This document shows positions 1 to 10,733 of a stretch of 64,000 nucleotides of DNA, in pieces; the stretch's first letter is position 1, and every line of letters begins with the position of its first letter. Source of the stretch: Cordia subcordata (Eukaryota; Streptophyta; Magnoliopsida; Boraginales; Cordiaceae); assembly GCA_028554755.1 (NCBI GenBank), contig JAPTOF010000007.1, positions 17,097,001 through 17,161,000 of the forward strand. The letters are read 5' to 3'. The translations under genes were made by a program, and so were the position numbers. The notes beneath the pieces were generated by a model. It had not been told where the DNA came from and searched no databases. It saw only the letters and a list, made by a program, of their open reading frames with translations.

Positions 1-412
1 TTGATCATAGAGAGCTGATGCCTTTGCTGATAGACATGAGAACGACTAATTGAATGAAAGCGAGTCTCTAAAGCACTCCATATTTCAGCCGTAGAACGAA
101 GACGAACTACTTGAGAGAAAACTGCTGGTTGAAACGATGCAAACAAACAAGTTTTGAGATGTTCATCAATCTCTTGCCACAGAAAAAACTCTGGATTATC
201 AACCTCTTCACCATTACTGATTATCTTCTATGATGGACTTTGTTGTATACCCGTAAGATAGGCTAGAAGCTTGTAAGCACGAAAAATTGCTTCCATCTGA
301 GTCCTCCAAACTAAGTAGTTTGTGTTATCAAGCTTAATATGAACCATAGAATTGAAATTTGCAGAAAAAGCTTGAAACTAGGTGGTAAATCAATCTCACT
401 AGTAAACTCCAT
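1..412 (-). pseudogene. Copia-type gag fragment (window-edge remnant)
   Basis: Read on the minus strand, this is the N-terminal part of a Ty1/Copia gag protein (UBN2/gag_3 type). The start ATG is at 410-412 and is followed by residues MEFTSEIDLPP. After a one-base frameshift near 370 the frame continues with the family motif LDNTNYLVWRTQMEAIFRAY. Further on, WSALETRF and SHVYQQRHQL are visible. An in-frame TAG lies near 231, after a TGIQQSPS segment. The fragment is cut by the left window edge, so the rest of gag and pol, if present, lie outside. The LTR and a primer-binding site lie just upstream (670-990). The frameshift and stop show it is dead. Confidence 0.8.
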
Positions 413-669
413 TGCAATTACTCCACAAGAAACAACGAAGATGTAGTTTTGTACAAATACAAAAAAAAAAAAAAAACAAACGCGTTGTTGTGAAGAAATC
501 AACACTAAATCACTAATATAGGAGTATGAAAACCCTAATAGAAGTTTGAAGCTCTACGAATCGAAGAAAAAACAAAAATTTAAAAATGAATTTACCGATT
601 AATCAGTAAGAAGCTAAGAATAATCGGCCAAGAAAGCTCCAGATTTCAAAAAAAAAATCCCCATATAAT

Positions 670-990
670 GGCTCTAATTACCATGTTAAGCTGTGAAACA
701 GAGAGAAAATGTTGAAAATATCATTGTGATATTATTCTTATTTCAGCTTAATCAATACATGGTAATAGCCTACTATTTATATTAGTTAAGTTGACTTGGA
801 GCTTAAGCTAAGATATGCCAGCTATACTCAGAGTTAGTTACAATAACTAACTTCTAGAATATTCTAACTAACGAGCTTGACTGCTGAGCTGTCATGCTTG
901 GCTTCCTCACTAACATAGGCAGCCAAAGATGAACATAAAATTATTTGTAGGATCAGATTCAGACTTTTAGTGATGACTCCTTGCACTTGC
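670..990 (-). mobile_element. 5' LTR and primer-binding site of the edge Copia element
   Basis: On the minus strand the LTR ends in ...TTAACA at 684. It is followed by a degenerate tRNA-Met primer-binding site, TGGTAATTAGAGCC, at 670-683 (expected TGGTATCAGAGC). A TATA-box-like TATAAATAG occurs on the minus strand near 772-782. This order (LTR, PBS, gag ATG at 412) fits a Copia 5' end. The outer LTR boundary near 990 is a guess; no target duplication was located. Confidence 0.6.
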
Positions 991-1129
991 CAAAGATTCT
1001 CATGATAATTATAATTTCGGGTTAATAAAAATTTTGTAATTATTATTTTTGTAATTAATTTTATTCCTATGTTATAATTCAAACATATTTGATTTTATAA
1101 ACATCCTTAATTTTAAATTCTTTTTTTCT

Positions 1130-1331
1130 TTTAAATGTGGATTGGAGGGTGATCAACCCGCCTTAACTGTAGAACCATGATACGACCCGCCAATCCTTCA
1201 ACCCGCAAAGGGTCGGGTTCAAGTTGCCACATTGCTGACCCGCTACAAAACTAACCCACCCGACCCACCAACCGCTTTAACCTGTTTTAAACGAGACGGG
1301 TCAACACAACTCGACCCATTTGCCAACTCTA
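1130..1331. mobile_element. Partial hAT-like non-autonomous element (ACCCG-rich end)
   Basis: A block dense in ACCCG/GGGTC motifs. Its right end, on the minus strand, reads TAGAGTTGGCAAATGGGTC. That resembles the terminus TAGAGGTGGTAAAACGGGT of the better preserved element at 38754-39215. The left terminus is not clear, so this is taken as a truncated copy. Confidence 0.45.
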
Positions 1332-1339
1332 AATAAAAA

Positions 1340-2805
1340 TGACTTTTTTTAATCTTATGATATTTGTAAATAAACTTTTTTATTTTTGAATATGACTTAG
1401 TGCCAATACTAGCTCAGAATTACTCGTGCATATGCACAAGCTAGCCCAATATATATTAAAAAGATATTATTAAGGAATAGTAGAATTTGATGAATGAATA
1501 GTATTAGTTGTATAAATTTTTTCCTTGAGAATTTTCATAGTAAATGAAGAGTGAATGCTAAAGGCTCCTTTGCTTATGTTGAAATAGCTTGTAAAGAAAT
1601 AACTATTCTAGTGTCTGTTCGTTTTCTTTTGTTTGATATGGTTGATTAGTGTTGAAAAACACATTAATATAGAATGACTTTTCAATAAAATAAAAGTGAA
1701 GAAAAACTCATTCCTTATCCAAACTTAAAAATTTGAAAAAGTTATCTCCCATCTAACTTCTCACATATTTTCAATTGTCACTAAAAAATTTAATAAGTTA
1801 AAAAATTGAAAAAAATTGAACTTATTACATGTGTCTCTTTTGCTTTTTACTCTTTTCTAGCTATAGGTATCCATTGAGTTCGCGTAGGATTTATGTCCAG
1901 ATGAAGGAACATAGAATATGTAGCATTTGGTATATGGATGTGTACATATTATGCAGAAAAGTATTTTTTATCTTTCGTAACTGACAAGGAACGCATCTTA
2001 TATAAAATCAGATTAATTCACATCGAATTTATGCCAAAATTAAAAAATTCATAGTGTTTTGAAAACTTTAACCTAAAAGAATCACTACCCGAACCCCCTA
2101 TCTGATTTTTAGAACTAAACTTTGTTCAAGGATTAAAGTGTTTTCATAAAGAGAAGGTTAACACATTTTAAAGTTAATTTGTCAAAATATAAATTTAAAA
2201 TTTTAACCTAGCCAACTATCAAACAACTCCACTCAGTTTTTAGAACTAAAGTTTATTAAGGAATATAATAATTAGCTTTTACTTGCCAAATTTTGATTCA
2301 AGAGAGCAGCGGACAGTGATGCACCTCCCAAACTTATGTCTTCGAAGTCACATAAGGAATCCCCACAAATTTTAAAAATTAAAAAATTAAGAAATTAGCA
2401 AATTGTAAAAATTAAAATTAAAAAAATAAAAAATTCAAAAATTATAAAACTATAAAATTAAAAAATTAAAATTATAAAACTAAATTATTTTTAAAAGAAA
2501 ATTACTTTTAATTTTTATATTTTAGTAATTAATTTTTATTTTTATTTTTTAATTTTATATTTTATATCTATTTTTGTTTTAAATAGTATAATTCTAATAG
2601 TAAAATATATTTTCTTTATAAAAATTTTTATTAAGAATATTTTTCAAGTGTTGTAACAAACACCATAAAATATTTTTCAATGTGGCAATCAAACAACAAA
2701 AAATATTTTATTTTTTTAGAAAAATAAGAAAATATTTTTCCCAGAAAATTATTTTCCTACAAACAAACGAAGCCTTAATTGTTAAAAAAAATTAATTTTG
2801 TATAC
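1340..2805. other. AT-rich intergenic sequence, no gene seen
   Basis: No coding region longer than noise in any frame. It includes strongly AT-rich simple sequence around 2360-2720. A perfect 12-bp palindrome, GTGCATATGCAC (1427-1438), sits just before CTAG, which is weakly reminiscent of a Helitron 3' end. Confidence 0.6.
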
Positions 2806-3290
2806 ATAACGTCAGATCCTACAAAGAGAATATATTGGAAAACAAAAAATATAATGTATAAGAGTAATTACATAGTGTACCAGCTCTTTAATGCATGAAG
2901 CAAACTACAAATTTACACTTTGGACACTATTTGCCCCTTCATTGCCATGTAGTATATAGTTAAAAAAGTAATTTTGTCTATGAGATGTCGGACCCCACCA
3001 AGAGGGCATCTTGGAAAACAAAAATATAATGTACGAGAATAATTCCATAGTTTACAAGACCTTTAATGCTTGAAGCAAGCTACAAATTTACACTTTGGCC
3101 ATGTTTACCCCTTATTGCCATTTATATGATCTCAGATCCCACTAAGAGGGTATCATGGAGAATAAAAAAATATAATGTAAAAGAATAATTACATAGTGTA
3201 CAAGACCTTAATGCATGAAGCAAGCAACAAATTTACACTTTGGACACTATTTACCCTCACATTGCCATTTAGTATATACTAAAGATATAA
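2806..3290. repeat. Three-copy tandem repeat, unit about 145-175 bp
   Basis: Three consecutive diverged copies share the same order of motifs: GATCCYACMAAGAG, AATATAATGTA, CATAGTGTACAAGACC, TTAATGCATGAAGCAAGC, ACAAATTTACACTTTGG and CATTGCCATTTA. The copies begin near 2810, 2985 and 3128. No ORF is associated with it. Confidence 0.8.
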
Positions 3291-3403
3291 GGTCATCGCT
3301 ATTAGTCTTTTGAATTGAATAATATCCGTTGATAACTTCTATGTCATATTTTTTCACGAGATTAACTTTATAACCCAAATTTGAACTAGTTGTTAGTACT
3401 TCT

Positions 3404-3605
3404 CACTATAAGAATTTCGCAAATGGGCAGGGGTTTTTGTAGCGACTTACCGACCGTCATTAAAAATTAAATTTTTTTTGCAAAATAGGTGACGATTTTG
3501 TATAACCGCTACTAATGATGCTTATAAATGGCAAGTTTGTTGAAAAAAAAAATGCTGCCTATTTTGTGTATGTTAATCATTATAGGTGGCGATTTTATAA
3601 AATAG
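3404..3605 (+). mobile_element. CACTA (En/Spm)-type transposon end
   Basis: It starts with CACTATAAGAATTTCGCAAA and continues with subterminal motifs such as GTAGCGACTTACCGACCGTC, GGTGACGATTTTG and GGTGGCGATTTTAT. This is the look of CACTA-superfamily subterminal repeats in plants. Only one end is seen, so it is a remnant. Confidence 0.55.
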
Positions 3606-3639
3606 ATTAGAGGACATATTTTGTATTGAGAGTTAAATT

Positions 3640-4501
3640 TTAAGAGTTGACGAAAATTTATCCTTAAACGATAATGTATATAAACAAATACACACACAAA
3701 AGAAATGTTTGGAGAGATGCAGTTTAAGATTCGCCGAAGATTTATCCTTAAATTATATTATAACCCACCACAAAAAAAAAAAAAGTCAAATAGGTCACTT
3801 ATGATTTGATGAAAGTTTATCTTTAAACTATCTTGTTTATATAAATCAAACGAAATGAGACATTAGAAACTGTTTGATAATTGGAAAAAGAAGTCAAATA
3901 GGTCACATTTATGATTTGATGAAAGTTTATCCTTACACCATCTTGTGTATATAAATCAAACGAAAAGACGAAAAGAGACATTAGAAAAAATTGGAAAAGA
4001 AATGGTATTATAACCCACCAAACAAGAAAAAAAGTCAAATAGATCACATATGATTTGATGAAAGTTTATCCTTAAATTATCTTGTTTATACAAATCAAAC
4101 GAAATGAGACATTAGAAACTGTTTGATAATTGGAAAAAGAAGTCAAATAGGTCACATTTATGATTTGATGAAAGTTTATCTTTACACTATCTTGTGTATA
4201 TAAATCAAACAAAAAGACGAAAAGAGACATTAGAAAAAATTGGAAAAGAAATGGTATTATAACCCACCAAACAAGAAAAAAAGTCAAATAGGTCACATAT
4301 GATTTGATGAAAGTTTATCCTTAAATTATCTTGTTTATACAAATCAAACGAAATGAGACATTAGAAACTGTTTGATAATTGGAAAAAGAAGTCAAATAGG
4401 TCACATTTATGATTTGATGAAAGTTTATCCTTAAACTATCTTGTGTATATAAATCAAATGAAAAGACGAAAAAAGACATTAGAAAAAATTGGAAAAGAAA
4501 T
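3640..4501. repeat. Tandem array, 249-bp dimeric unit, about three copies
   Basis: The motif GTCAAATAGRTCAC recurs at 3785, 4034 and 4283, an exact 249-bp period. Each 249-bp unit is itself made of two related halves of about 115-130 bp, both carrying GATTTGATGAAAGTTTATC and AAATCAAAYGAAA. Weaker copies extend left to about 3640. Identical 74-codon antisense frames in each copy are by-products of the repeat, not genes. The last copy breaks off at AAATGGT, where the tRNA gene begins. Confidence 0.9.
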
Positions 4502-4574
4502 GGTCCCGGCGGGGTTCGAACCCGCGACCTTCGGCTCATAAGACCAACGCTCTAACCAACTGAGCTACGGGACC
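4502..4574 (-). tRNA. tRNA-Ile (anticodon UAU by loop count)
   Basis: A 73-nt intronless cloverleaf. The acceptor stem GGTCCCG/CGGGACC is perfect, as are the D stem GCTC/GAGC and the T stem GCGGG/CCCGC with loop TTCGAAC. The A box TAGCTCAGTTGG and B box GGTTCGAACCC fit RNA polymerase III promoters. The anticodon stem TTGGT/GCCGA has G-U pairs and closes the loop CTTATGA, placing anticodon TAT at 4538-4540, which would read AUA. Upstream, a CAA triplet (4577-4579, minus strand) sits 2-4 bases before the gene, as is common in plant tRNA genes. Downstream, a TTTT terminator lies at 4493-4496, inside the neighbouring tandem repeat. The gene looks functional. Confidence 0.9.
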
Positions 4575-4759
4575 AGTTGACATTAACAGCAGCTCAAAAT
4601 CTAATGAGAAAATAGATTTCTGAATTGCAACATCCCCACTCCACATTGCAAGCACGGGGTGTCAATCAATCAATATTTGAGGATGGCCCTCTTTTTGTTT
4701 GTTTCCAAGGGTCATTTATAATTTTCGAACTTGGTTAATCACAAAAACATTCTTAATAT

Positions 4760-4790
4760 ATACATATATATATATATATGTCTATATATA

Positions 4791-4830
<40 letters not shown>
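4760..4830. repeat. Compound microsatellite (TA)n(TG)n(AG)n
   Basis: Consecutive runs of TA, TG and AG dinucleotides, read directly from the sequence. Confidence 0.95.
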
Positions 4831-4834
4831 TCAA

Positions 4835-5380
4835 TTTAGTTCTCATTAATTATTTTAAAATGTTCAAATAAATACTATTATGTCATAAATATAGTTAAAT
4901 TAATTTTTTTTATTTCAAAACATACACACCAATATTTAATATTTTACAAACTTATTTAAATTAATGTTCACTATGTTACTCAACGTGGGCGCCAAGTTCA
5001 AATAAATTTAAAAAATAAGAAACTAATTTAAATATGTCTAGAAAAACATTTTGAAATAATAAAAGTTAATTTAAAAAAATGTGACAACATTAACTATCCA
5101 TAATACATTGATGACCCTCTATAGTTTTGATTTAAGTACCTTGTTTTGCTTCTTCTGCTTCGTGATTTCTTTCTTTTTTCTTTTCTTTTATTTTGTTCTC
5201 AAAGCCACAGATTTCATACAAACATTACATTAAAAGGTATCAATTCACATTTGCATTAAAATTTCACTTGGAGGATAAGCCACTATATTCAATTATGAGC
5301 ATTATATTAGCATATGAAATAAAGTTATTATCCCATCTAAAATTATAAACTTAAAAAGAAAACATTAGTTTATTCATTGT
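4835..5380. other. AT-rich intergenic sequence, no gene seen
   Basis: No supported coding frame, RNA gene or transposon end was recognised here. Confidence 0.5.
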
Positions 5381-5846
5381 ATCAACACATCCCTCACGTG
5401 TAGGTTATCACCTTGCTTACTCAACGTGTAGGTTGTTACCTTGCTTACTCAAAGAATATTGGTGTATTTATCTATAGTATTAACATGCCTCTTTAATTAT
5501 GTATAGACATGATTTGTTTTGAAACTTTTGGAAATAATATTAGTGTACTTATTAATTGTATTGACACGACCCTGACATTTAGGCTTGGTTTGTTATACAT
5601 TTATTTATTGTATTAATATACCCTTATGTATAGACATGGTTTGTTTTGAGCCTTACACGTGAACTATTTTTAATATACTTGATTTAGTGTGTATTTACTT
5701 ATAGTATATATTAACACGCCCATCTTGTGTAGGCATGATCTGTTTTGAGCCTTGTCGTCATGTGTAGACTTGATTTGAGCTTTGCACCTGGATAGTGTTT
5801 AATGCTTTTAAGTGGCTAATGATGATTTTTGAACTTAAGAGCTTTT
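5380..5846. repeat. Degenerate repeats of about 90 bp
   Basis: Four to five diverged copies of a segment with the motifs GTGTATTTAYTTATAGTATTAACACGCCC, GTGTAGRCATGATTTG and TTTTGAGCCTT. A related copy (AAGAATATTAATATATTTACTTG) reappears at about 29150-29210, on the other side of the Gypsy element. That suggests the Gypsy element was inserted into this array. Confidence 0.55.
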
Positions 5847-6343
5847 TGTCACGCCTTTGGCCTATCTCAAGCATTGCGTGTGGCACTTAGATACTTTTCT
5901 AAGGCAAAAGTGGCTAAGTCAGCCTGAAAACCACAAACAAAAGGAACTTTGCAAGGTAAATAGTAAAGCTGGGGAATATGAGAAAATAAAGCTTTGTATT
6001 ACTCTCAAATTTCTGTGTATTCTATATAACTGAGAAGCTAGGCTATATATACATCTCTCCTAGTAATGAATGGTTAGGATCATCTTGATTTAACTGCTAA
6101 TACTAGTTTCTAGACTATTTTACAGCAATTAGGGGATTTTATAAATCAATCAGAGGAATTTACAATTAATTACAATAAAATATCCCATAATCAGAGGGGT
6201 TGAGATTAATTCAAAATCCTTACCAAATTTATAGAATATTCTAGATGCTCCAAGAAAGGAAAGTGACATGCATGCCTCCAGTGAGCCTCGTCATATTCGC
6301 CAAGTAGCAGCTTGCATGGCAGTTACATCATCGAGGTGTTATA
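5847..6343 (-). repeat. 3' LTR of the Gypsy chromovirus
   Basis: About 497 bp, very similar along its length to 28594-29102. Shared blocks include CACTTAGATACTTTTCTAAGG, CAAAAGTGGCTAAGTCAG and GACATGCATGCCTC. On the plus strand it begins TGTCACGCC, and its inner end is GGTGTTATA (GGTGTGACA in the other copy). Confidence 0.9.
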
Positions 6344-6346
6344 TTC

Positions 6347-9300
6347 TCCTCCACTTATTCATGCGAACATACTCGATACGTTCATTTCATGGTACTTTTC
6401 AATCTCCTTTGCAAATTGCCAAATGAAGTCTGAAGGTTCCCAACTTGCATCATTTGAAGATAACCCTTTCTACTGTACCAAGTATCACGTCGGGGAGGTA
6501 CTTCTCTTTTATGAACGATGCGATCGTCCTCTATGAATTCAATCTCTTTGTCATGAAAGTCTGACCATTGGTGCTCTTTTCGATTTGCCTCAACTTGGAT
6601 TCTTTTTATCTTCATGGTATGGTTTCAACATACTTATATGGAACATTGGATGGATCTTTAACTTTGGTAGCAAGTCTAGCTTATATGAAGCATCACCAAC
6701 TTTATTTATCATGTCATAATGCCCTTCATCCTTATGGATGAGTCTTTTATGCACCTTTTTAAAAGCCCTGAATTGTTGTGGTAGAAGCTTTACCATGACT
6801 TTGTCCCCAACTAGGAATGAGACATCTCTCATTCCCTTGTTAGCCTACTTTTTGGCTGCTTTGTCAAGATAGGCCTTTGTTAGATCAGTTTACTCCTTTC
6901 ATCTTTTAGCTAGTTGGTAGACTGAGAGGCTACTTCCTCGGTACTTTGACTTTAATGCTATAGTGTGAGAGCAAAGGATTGTTAGCCTGTCACAACTTCA
7001 AATGTACTCTTATCCATTGCCTCACTCCTTGGGAGAATGAAGAAGAATTAGGCCACATCAAGGAACCCTGCCCAATTCTTTTGGTTGGCTGGCTCCCGCA
7101 AACTGCCTTAGATATAGCTCTAACAAGGTGTTCACCCTTTCAATTTACCTTTGGTTTGGGTGTGAAAGTTTGTTGAATAGTGAAGATCTAACCTCAAGAG
7201 TTTAAAGGGTTTAGACCATAACTTATCGATAAATCTTTGGTCATGATCAGAAACAATGTGTCATGGTAATCCTCAATACTTCACCACATGTTTGAACAAG
7301 AGCTTGGCTGTTTAATTTGCAATACGATCAATTAGGCTTGGTATGAATGTGGGATACTTTGGGAACTTGTCCACCACCACAATTATACTCCTACATCCTT
7401 CAAACAGTGGCAAAGCATTAATAAAGTCTATCGTCACCATCTTCTATGATCTCTCCGGTATCAAAAAAGGTGAAAGCAATCTTCCAGGTAGTTGGTGGTC
7501 AACCTTATCCTATTGGTAAGTCAAGCATGTCTTCACGTATGACTCAATATCATCCTTTTTATGAGGCTAGTAGTATGCAGTTTCCAATAGGGCTTTTGTG
7601 TGTAATTGGCTTGGAAGACCAGCCCATTTTGAGTCATGACATTCCTTCATCAAGTCCCTTCGTAAGTTTCCCTACTTTAGGACATATATGCGATGCCCTT
7701 TGGTGTAGAGCAAGCTATAAGCCATCTTTTTCCCATAATTGTCTTGTCTTCCCTTCCCTAGCAAAGAGCAACAGAATCCTGGGACATACTTTCCTTGATC
7801 TTGTCTACCAAGGTGTCATCTTGCATCTTTATATGATGGAATTCTGCTTCGCGGCGCAAGGCTTCGGCCATCAAGATGGCTTTTCCTAGCTTGTACTCTA
7901 ACTTATAGTCGAACTCTGCAAGGAACTTTTGCTATCTTGCTTTCTTCAGAGTTAACTTCTTTTGGGTCTCGAAGTAACTCGTAGCAACATTGGCCGTCTT
8001 AACCATGAACGTGGATCCTAACAAGTAATGGCGCTGTACCCTTAAGCAATGGATAATGGTTGTTATCTCCTTCTCTTGCACCGTGTATGTCTTTTCGATG
8101 TCATTGAGATTCTGACTTTCATAGGCAATTGGATCGTGATCTTGCATGAGAACGCGACCAATGGTAAAGTATGAGGCATCTGTGTAGACCTCATATGGCT
8201 TGCTAGGATCGGCTAAACTCATGATAGGCTTACTTGCAACGGTACTCTCCAACTCTTCAAAGGCATATTGGTAACTCTTACTCTACTTCCAAGAAGTGTG
8301 TTTCTTGAGAAGTTCGGTGGGTAGGGCTGCCTTTTTTGAGTAGTTGAGGATGAACCACCTATAATAATTCATCAAACCAAGGAAAGAACGTAATTCACTT
8401 ACTTTGGTTGGTGCCTGCCAATCCATGATAGCTTAAATCTTCTTAGGGTCCATCTTCATTTTTCCCCCTTCAATAATATGGCCAAGGAAATGCATTCTTT
8501 GTTGAGCAAAAGAGCACTTTTCCTTCTTCATGTATAGTTCGTTCTTTTTCAATTCTTTGAAAACGGTGCATAGATTGTTGGTATGCTTCTCAAGGGTTTG
8601 GCTATATATCATAATATCATCCAAATAGACCACTATGAACCAATACAAGTAAGGGTGGAAAATCTTGTTCATCAAAGTACAAATGGTTGTTGGGGCATTA
8701 GTGAGACCAAACAGCATAACCAAATATTTAAACGATCCATACCTCATTACACACGTCGTCTTAGGTTTGTCCTCTATAGCAATTCTCACTTGATGATATC
8801 TCAAACGAAGGTCAAGCTTGGTGAAGAGCCTTGCCTTACCCAACTGATCAAACAAATCCGCTATCAAAAGAATGGGATATTTATTCTTTATCGTTACCTT
8901 GTTGAAGGCGCGATAGTTTGTGCATAGGCAGAATGAGTCATCTTGTTTCTTTTGGAACAACACGGGTACTCCATAAGGAGCTTTGGATGGTCGAATTAAC
9001 CCCACATCAGGTAACTCCTTGAGTTGGTTTTTCTAATTCTTCTAACTCTGGATGAGCCATTCGGTAAAGTGCTTTAGCAAACGGCTTGGCATTAGGAACC
9101 ACCTTTCTCCTAGAGGGCAGCTTCTTCGACAACTCGGATGGCATGATATCTTCAAACTCCCTAAGGATTTTGACAATCTCCTTGGACACTTCACCTATCA
9201 CCTGTTCTCTCATGTTTTTCTGTATGGTTGCTAAGTAAGTCATCTCTCCATGGCGTCAGCACTTGTTAACTTGCATGGTCGATAGGAATTTCCTTTTTGG

Positions 9301-10038
9301 CCCTGCTTGAACTTTGGTCGGCACCATGTATGGGGTCTTTTCCTCCATGATCACCATTTGTTTAAGGTGGGGAGTAGGAATAGCCTTGGTTTGTCTAAAG
9401 AACTCCATGCTAAGGACAACCTAGAAGTCGTCCATAGGTACCATAGTGAAGTCCACGACTCTCTGCCATGTGCCAATGGTTAAGGAAACATTTTTAGTCT
9501 TACCTATCAATAGACGAAGAGCAGAATTGACTGTCTTAAGGAACCCTTGGGACTTGTTGATAGTAAGCTCCAATCTTTTAGCTTCATTTTCTTCCATGAA
9601 GTTATGGAAAGCTCCAGTATCCAACATGGCTATGGCGGGCTTGCCATTAACCAACACTGTTACATATATGAAGCCACCTTTGGGCACGGTCGCTATAGCT
9701 GGCTTGAAATTTAGAGCATTGTATAGTTGTAAATAACCCACGTGTGCCTTGGCCGCCTTCTCATGTTCCTCTTACGATGAGTTGAGGGTCTGTCTTTGGG
9801 GCACTCCCGTCATGCATGAGGTCCTTTACAAAAGTAGCAATTGAAAGGCTTCTTCTCTTTCTTCCCATCTTTGCTAGAGGATGACTTCTCTGGCCTTTTG
9901 GGATTTTTATCTCCCTTACGTTTGCCCTTGGAGTCATCTTACACTTGTTGGAGAAGTTACTCTTTGTCTTGAACTCTATTAAGGATTCTGCTGCAGTCAT
10001 TCTTAAGCTTGTTGGAGGAGTCATCCTAACTTCTTGTT
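6347..10038 (-). pseudogene. Gypsy gag end and pol (PR-RT-RH-IN-chromodomain), broken
   Basis: Read on the minus strand. Gag ends with a CX2CX3HX4C zinc knuckle around 9790-9830, carrying a stop inside it. An aspartic protease follows with the active-site motif LDTGA (near 9620). The RT (about 8433-9243) has LIRPSKAPYG, KLDLR and an intact catalytic YLDD box near 8615-8626. The RNase H (7932-8252) has VYTDAS, but the usual Asp in the KTDN motif reads KTAN. The integrase (about 6700-7889) is heavily degraded; its C-terminal GDKVMVKLLP and HPMFHISMLKPY are clear at 6620-6832. The chromodomain (about 6380-6510) retains DASWEPSDFIWQFAKEIEKY, but the aromatic-cage Trp codon reads TAG. Frames shift several times. 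The right end at 10038 is the insertion point of a Copia element. Confidence 0.85.
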
Positions 10039-10043
10039 GCGCT

Positions 10044-10733
10044 TGTTACCCAGAGAATGAATCCAAGAGAGGGGTGAATTGGATTATTTGGCACAATTGA
10101 GCACTTAAAATTCTTAACTATAGTTTCAAACAAAAACACATGCAGGACTTAAGGAAAATACTTGAAATATAAAGAGTATAGGGTTAAGAGTATCAAACGC
10201 AGTGATTTAGAGTGATTCGAACTCCTAAGGGCCTAATCCACTACATAAAGTCTTCCCTTAGTGTTTCAAAAACTTCAATAGTGAATCGACTTTTTGTTTA
10301 GTACGTTGTGGAAGTGTAGAACAACGATCACAACCTTGCTTCACCACAAGGAGAACAAGTATTCCCTTATACTTGATGATTTCAACCATTCACTCTTAAG
10401 AGATGTTCCTCACTGCTATGCTACCCAAGAGCAAAGAAATTCGTACCCAATATAATTGTAGAGAGTTTGGTATACAAGAACTTCTTTTGAGCAAATGTAC
10501 AAAGGTATTTAAACCTTCCTATGTTGCTCTAAGTAGATAAGCAATTTATAAAGCTCAAGAACTTTTTCTTAAATACCAATGATATGCAATCAATAAAAAT
10601 AGCAATTAACAGAGCAAGATTGCAGTAGATAAAATATATTGAATGCAAGAGAGTTTAGAAAGATGTTTTGAACAAGTTGTATCTGAGTTGGGAGGAGAAG
10701 GATGTATTTATAAGTCAAAAAAGCAAGTCTCCC
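10044..10733 (-). repeat. Partial 3' LTR of Copia element 1
   Basis: Matches 12821-13505 nearly base for base, for example GAGAATGAATCSAAGAGAGG and CACCACAAGGASMACAAGTATTCCC. The match stops near 10733, after AGTCAAAAAAGYAAGT. Beyond that point the sequence is internal coding sequence rather than LTR. Confidence 0.85.

Noticed and set aside
2806..4501. CRISPR-like array
   Set aside because: This is a plant genome; the repeats are long, diverged and contiguous, without short repeats separated by unique spacers.
3823..4539. Three nearly identical 72-74 codon antisense frames
   Set aside because: They follow the 249-bp tandem repeat period, have no start context or known motif, and the third runs through the tRNA gene.
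7446..7889. 147-codon plus-strand frame
   Set aside because: It is antisense to the degraded Gypsy integrase, whose motifs are readable on the minus strand in the same interval.
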